11,314 nt of DNA from Heterostelium multicystogenum (lineage: Eukaryota > Evosea > Eumycetozoa > Acytosteliales > Acytosteliaceae): positions 1 through 11,314 of the forward strand of contig RCNN01000432.1 in assembly GCA_003667245.1 (NCBI GenBank), written 5' to 3'. Made by a program: the position numbers and the translations under genes. Below the pieces are notes generated by a model. It saw only the letters and a list, made by a program, of their open reading frames with translations. It made no database searches and was not told the DNA's origin. Shown here one piece after another: positions 9,301 through 11,314 of this stretch; the stretch's first letter is position 1; each line of letters starts with the position of its first letter.

Positions 9301-9530
9301 CGATCTGCCCGAACTGGCGCTCCAGGGGCGTGGCCACTGAACTGGCGACGGTGGTCGGATCGGCGCCGGGCAACGAGGCGCTGACGCTGATGGTCGGGAA
9401 ATCCACCTCCGGCAACGGCGCCACACCGCAACAGCATGAAGGCCAGCGCGCCAAACAGCGCGAGGCCGGCCGCCATCAAGGTGGTTGCAATCGGGCGGCG
9501 AACAAACGGCGCGCTGAGGTTCATTGCCAT
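6391..9530 (-). CDS. muxC: RND multidrug efflux permease, MuxC/MdtC type (frame interrupted)
   Basis: This proton-driven inner-membrane exporter forms a mixed trimer with its partner MuxB/MdtB. The start [19 protein letters not shown] leads into TM1. The next motif, [20 protein letters not shown], and then [17 protein letters not shown] and [12 protein letters not shown], are HAE1-RND hallmarks and closer to MdtC than MdtB. The TM4 proton-relay pair reads [14 protein letters not shown] with the Asp codons at 8316-8321 (residue about 403). The TM10 lysine reads [14 protein letters not shown] near 6705-6710 (about 940), both where AcrB numbering predicts. The end, [20 protein letters not shown], stops at TGA 6391-6393. 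About 1,040 residues is full length for the family. Roughly 12-15 shifts break the frame, including near 9425, 8700, 8570, 8430, 7960, 7770, 7330 and 7010. An Ala and a second Met (9524) make the exact start uncertain. An octaglycine tract occupies 7711-7734. Confidence 0.88.
6404..6408 (-). promoter_or_regulatory. Ribosome binding site AAGGA for the outer-membrane gene
   Basis: AAGGA lies 9 nt upstream of the ATG at 6392-6394, inside the last codons of the upstream permease gene. Together with the ATGA stop/start overlap it supports translational coupling of the permease and the outer-membrane factor, and it fixes this start. Confidence 0.55.
7711..7734 (-). repeat. GGN trinucleotide tract encoding eight consecutive glycines
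   Basis: On the minus strand eight successive codons (GGC GGT GGC GGA GGG GGC GGC GGG) encode Gly within the MuxC-type permease, between Phe-Val and Ala-Val-Asn, at about residues 599-606 in the periplasmic porter domain. Codon use is mixed, so it is a cryptic rather than pure microsatellite. G-rich runs of this kind are also prone to read error, and the exact number could differ from the true sequence. Confidence 0.65.
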
Positions 9531-9539
9531 CAGACCGCT

Positions 9540-11314
9540 TCAGCCGGGCGGCGGCTGAAGCGCTGCCCCAGGCCGTGCATGGCGAGGAAGATCACCGGCG
9601 TGGAAAAACAGCGTCAGCAACTGACTGAGCAACAACCCGCCGATAATCGCGATGCCCAGCGGGTGACGCAGCTCCGAACCAATCCCCGTACCGAGCGCCA
9701 GCGGCACCGCGCCGAACAGCGACGCCATGCTGGTCATCAGGATCGGCCGGAACCGCAACTCTGCCGCCTGGCGGATCGCGGCCGTGGGGCTCAGGCCGCC
9801 CTCGCGTAATAACTCCAGGGCAAAGTCGACCATCATGATGCCGTTTTTCATCACGATGCCGATCAGCAACACAATGCCATCAAACCGATAATGTCGAACT
9901 GCGTGCCGGTCACCAGCAGTGCCAGCAAGGCCCCGAGCGCTGCCGAGAGCAGCGTCGAAAGGATCGTCACCGGGTGCACGAAGCTCTCGTACAGAATCCC
10001 CAGCATCAGGTACACCACACAATCGCCGCCACCACCAGGAACACCTGGTTGGACAGCGACTGCTCGAACGTCGCCGCCGCGCCTTCCAGGTTGGCACCGA
10101 CAGCGGCAAGCCGACCTTGGCCTCGATGTCCTTGAGCCGCGTCACTGCGTGCCAAGGGTCTGGCCCGGAGCAAGGTTGAACGACACGTCGGCATACGGAA
10201 ACTGACCCAGGCGGTTTGATGGTCACGGGCGTGCGCACCACCTGCATGGTCGCCATGCTCGACAGCGGCGCCACACCGCCACCAGGAATGTCCACGTACA
10301 ACCCGGTGAGCAGGTCCGGCAAGTTGCGCGGCGGATGGTCGGTGGCGATCACCACGTGGTACTGGTTGAGCTGGGTGTAGATCGTCGAGACCTGGCGCTG
10401 GCCGAAGGCGTCATACAGCACGTCGTCAATCGCCTGGGGCGTGATACCGAGGCGCGAGGCGGTGGCGCGGTCAAAGGTCAGCTGGATCTGGTTGCCGAAT
10501 TGCATCGCCTGGCTTTTGCACGTCGGTGAACATCGGGTCTTGCTTGATCGCCGCCAGCAGCTTGTTGGTCCACGTTTCCAGTTCGTCCGGATCGGTGGCT
10601 TGCAGGCCCAGGCGGTAGCTGGTGGTGGACACCGTGGCGTCGAGGGTCAGGTCCTGTACCGAGTGCAGGTACAGGCGGACCCCGGCGTCGTCGGCGTTGG
10701 CATCGGAGAGCCGGCGGATCACCTCGGTGGCACTGTCACGCTCGCCGCGGGGCTTGAGGTTGATCAGCAGGTTGCCCTGGTTGATGGTCGGGTTGGTCTG
10801 GTCGATCCCGACGAAGGACGACAGGCTTTGCACCGCCGGGTCCTTGAGGATTCGCGCGGCCAGGCGCTGTTGTTCGGTCTGCATCTGCTGGAATGAAACC
10901 GTCGGCGCCGCCTGGGAAATACCCTGGAATCAGCCCGGTGTCCTGGTCGGGGAAAAAAGCCCTTGGGCATGATCACCAGAATCATCAGGGTCAGCCGCGG
11001 CGGTGAGCGCTATCGAGATCAGGGTCAAGGTGCGGTGCGCCAACACCCAGTCAAGGCCACGCACGTAGTGGGTGTTGATGCGGTCGAAGAAATCCGCGCG
11101 GCGTTCCTGGTGCTTATTCTTGAGCATCCGCGCGCACATCATCGGCGTGAGGGTCAGGGAGATGAACGCCGAGATAACGATGGTCACGGCCACGGTCATG
11201 GCGAATTCGCGGAACAGCCGGCCGACCACATCGCCCATGAACAGCAGCGGGATCATCACTGGCAATCAGCGCAATCGACAGCGAAATAATCGTGAAACCG
11301 ATTTGCTCCGACCC
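9540..11314 (-). CDS. muxB: RND multidrug efflux permease, MuxB/MdtB type (5' end beyond right edge; frame interrupted)
   Basis: This is the C-terminal part (about 590 residues) of a second HAE1-family RND permease. From the right edge it reads [17 protein letters not shown] and then [20 protein letters not shown] and [18 protein letters not shown] (TM5-TM6). The second porter half follows with [38 protein letters not shown] and [22 protein letters not shown]10-12 contain [18 protein letters not shown], with the relay Lys of the Lys-Asn pair kept, and [23 protein letters not shown] at 9540-9542 lies 9 nt upstream of the next permease's ATG. The TM4 Asp pair is expected just outside the window. 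Breaks lie near 11255, 10990, 10900, 10515, 10190, 10090, 9875 and 9605. [12 protein letters not shown] resembles MdtB more than MdtC, and the order muxB-muxC-opmB fits, so the adaptor gene muxA should lie further upstream (inference). Confidence 0.86.

Noticed and set aside
9015..9809. Plus-strand 264-codon frame spanning the muxB/muxC junction
   Set aside because: It crosses the stop/start junction of two firmly identified minus-strand genes and has no motif.
77..11314. A degraded genomic island or block of true pseudogenes
   Set aside because: No insertion sequence, integrase, tRNA junction or composition shift; the conserved residues are intact across breaks in unrelated housekeeping and efflux genes.
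1..11314. CRISPR array, tRNA, rRNA, toxin-antitoxin or phage genes
   Set aside because: No regularly spaced repeats, cloverleaf or rRNA-like sequence, and no small gene pairs were seen; coding is nearly continuous on one strand.

Overview
The window looks like a chromosomal segment of a fluorescent-group Pseudomonas. This rests on its high GC, its Pseudomonas-style gene set (a MuxABC-OpmB/MdtABC-type RND operon, MlaA/VacJ, DUF808/YedI, a GlxA-type AraC regulator, a FUSC transporter) and a REP-like palindrome around GGCTTGCC. The genus call is inference from gene content and motifs; no search was run. Almost every gene is interrupted by one-base insertions or deletions, yet the family-conserved residues continue in a neighbouring frame. 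I therefore annotate full gene extents across the breaks and read the breaks mainly as sequencing or assembly error rather than mass pseudogenisation.

Left edge, + strand: the last 27 codons of a probable alpha/beta-hydrolase end at 84. They overlap by 8 nt the GTG start of mlaA (77-872), the outer-membrane lipid-asymmetry lipoprotein. A 28-nt REP-like hairpin (880-907) lies where mlaA meets the next gene convergently.

Middle, - strand: a FUSC-family inner-membrane exporter (903-2898), an AraC/GlxA-type regulator (2971-3959) and a DUF808/YedI-like membrane protein (3994-4902) lie head-to-tail. The 72-nt gap upstream of the FUSC gene is AT-rich. It holds a plausible sigma70 promoter and a nested dyad centred on the predicted transcription start, which is the most interesting regulatory signal here.

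Right half, - strand: a tripartite multidrug efflux operon read right to left. It contains a partial RND permease (MuxB/MdtB type, 9540 to the right edge), a second complete RND permease (MuxC/MdtC type, 6391-9530) and an OprM/NodT-type outer-membrane factor (4970-6394). Stop and start are nearly contiguous between the permeases, an ATGA overlap links the second permease to the outer-membrane gene, and a hairpin terminator-like structure follows. The periplasmic adaptor (MuxA) is expected beyond the right edge. The two permeases would form a mixed trimer in the inner membrane, with OpmB as the exit duct.

I see no mobile element, CRISPR array, tRNA, rRNA or phage gene, and no convincing undescribed multi-gene system. 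There is no gene-free stretch longer than about 75 nt.
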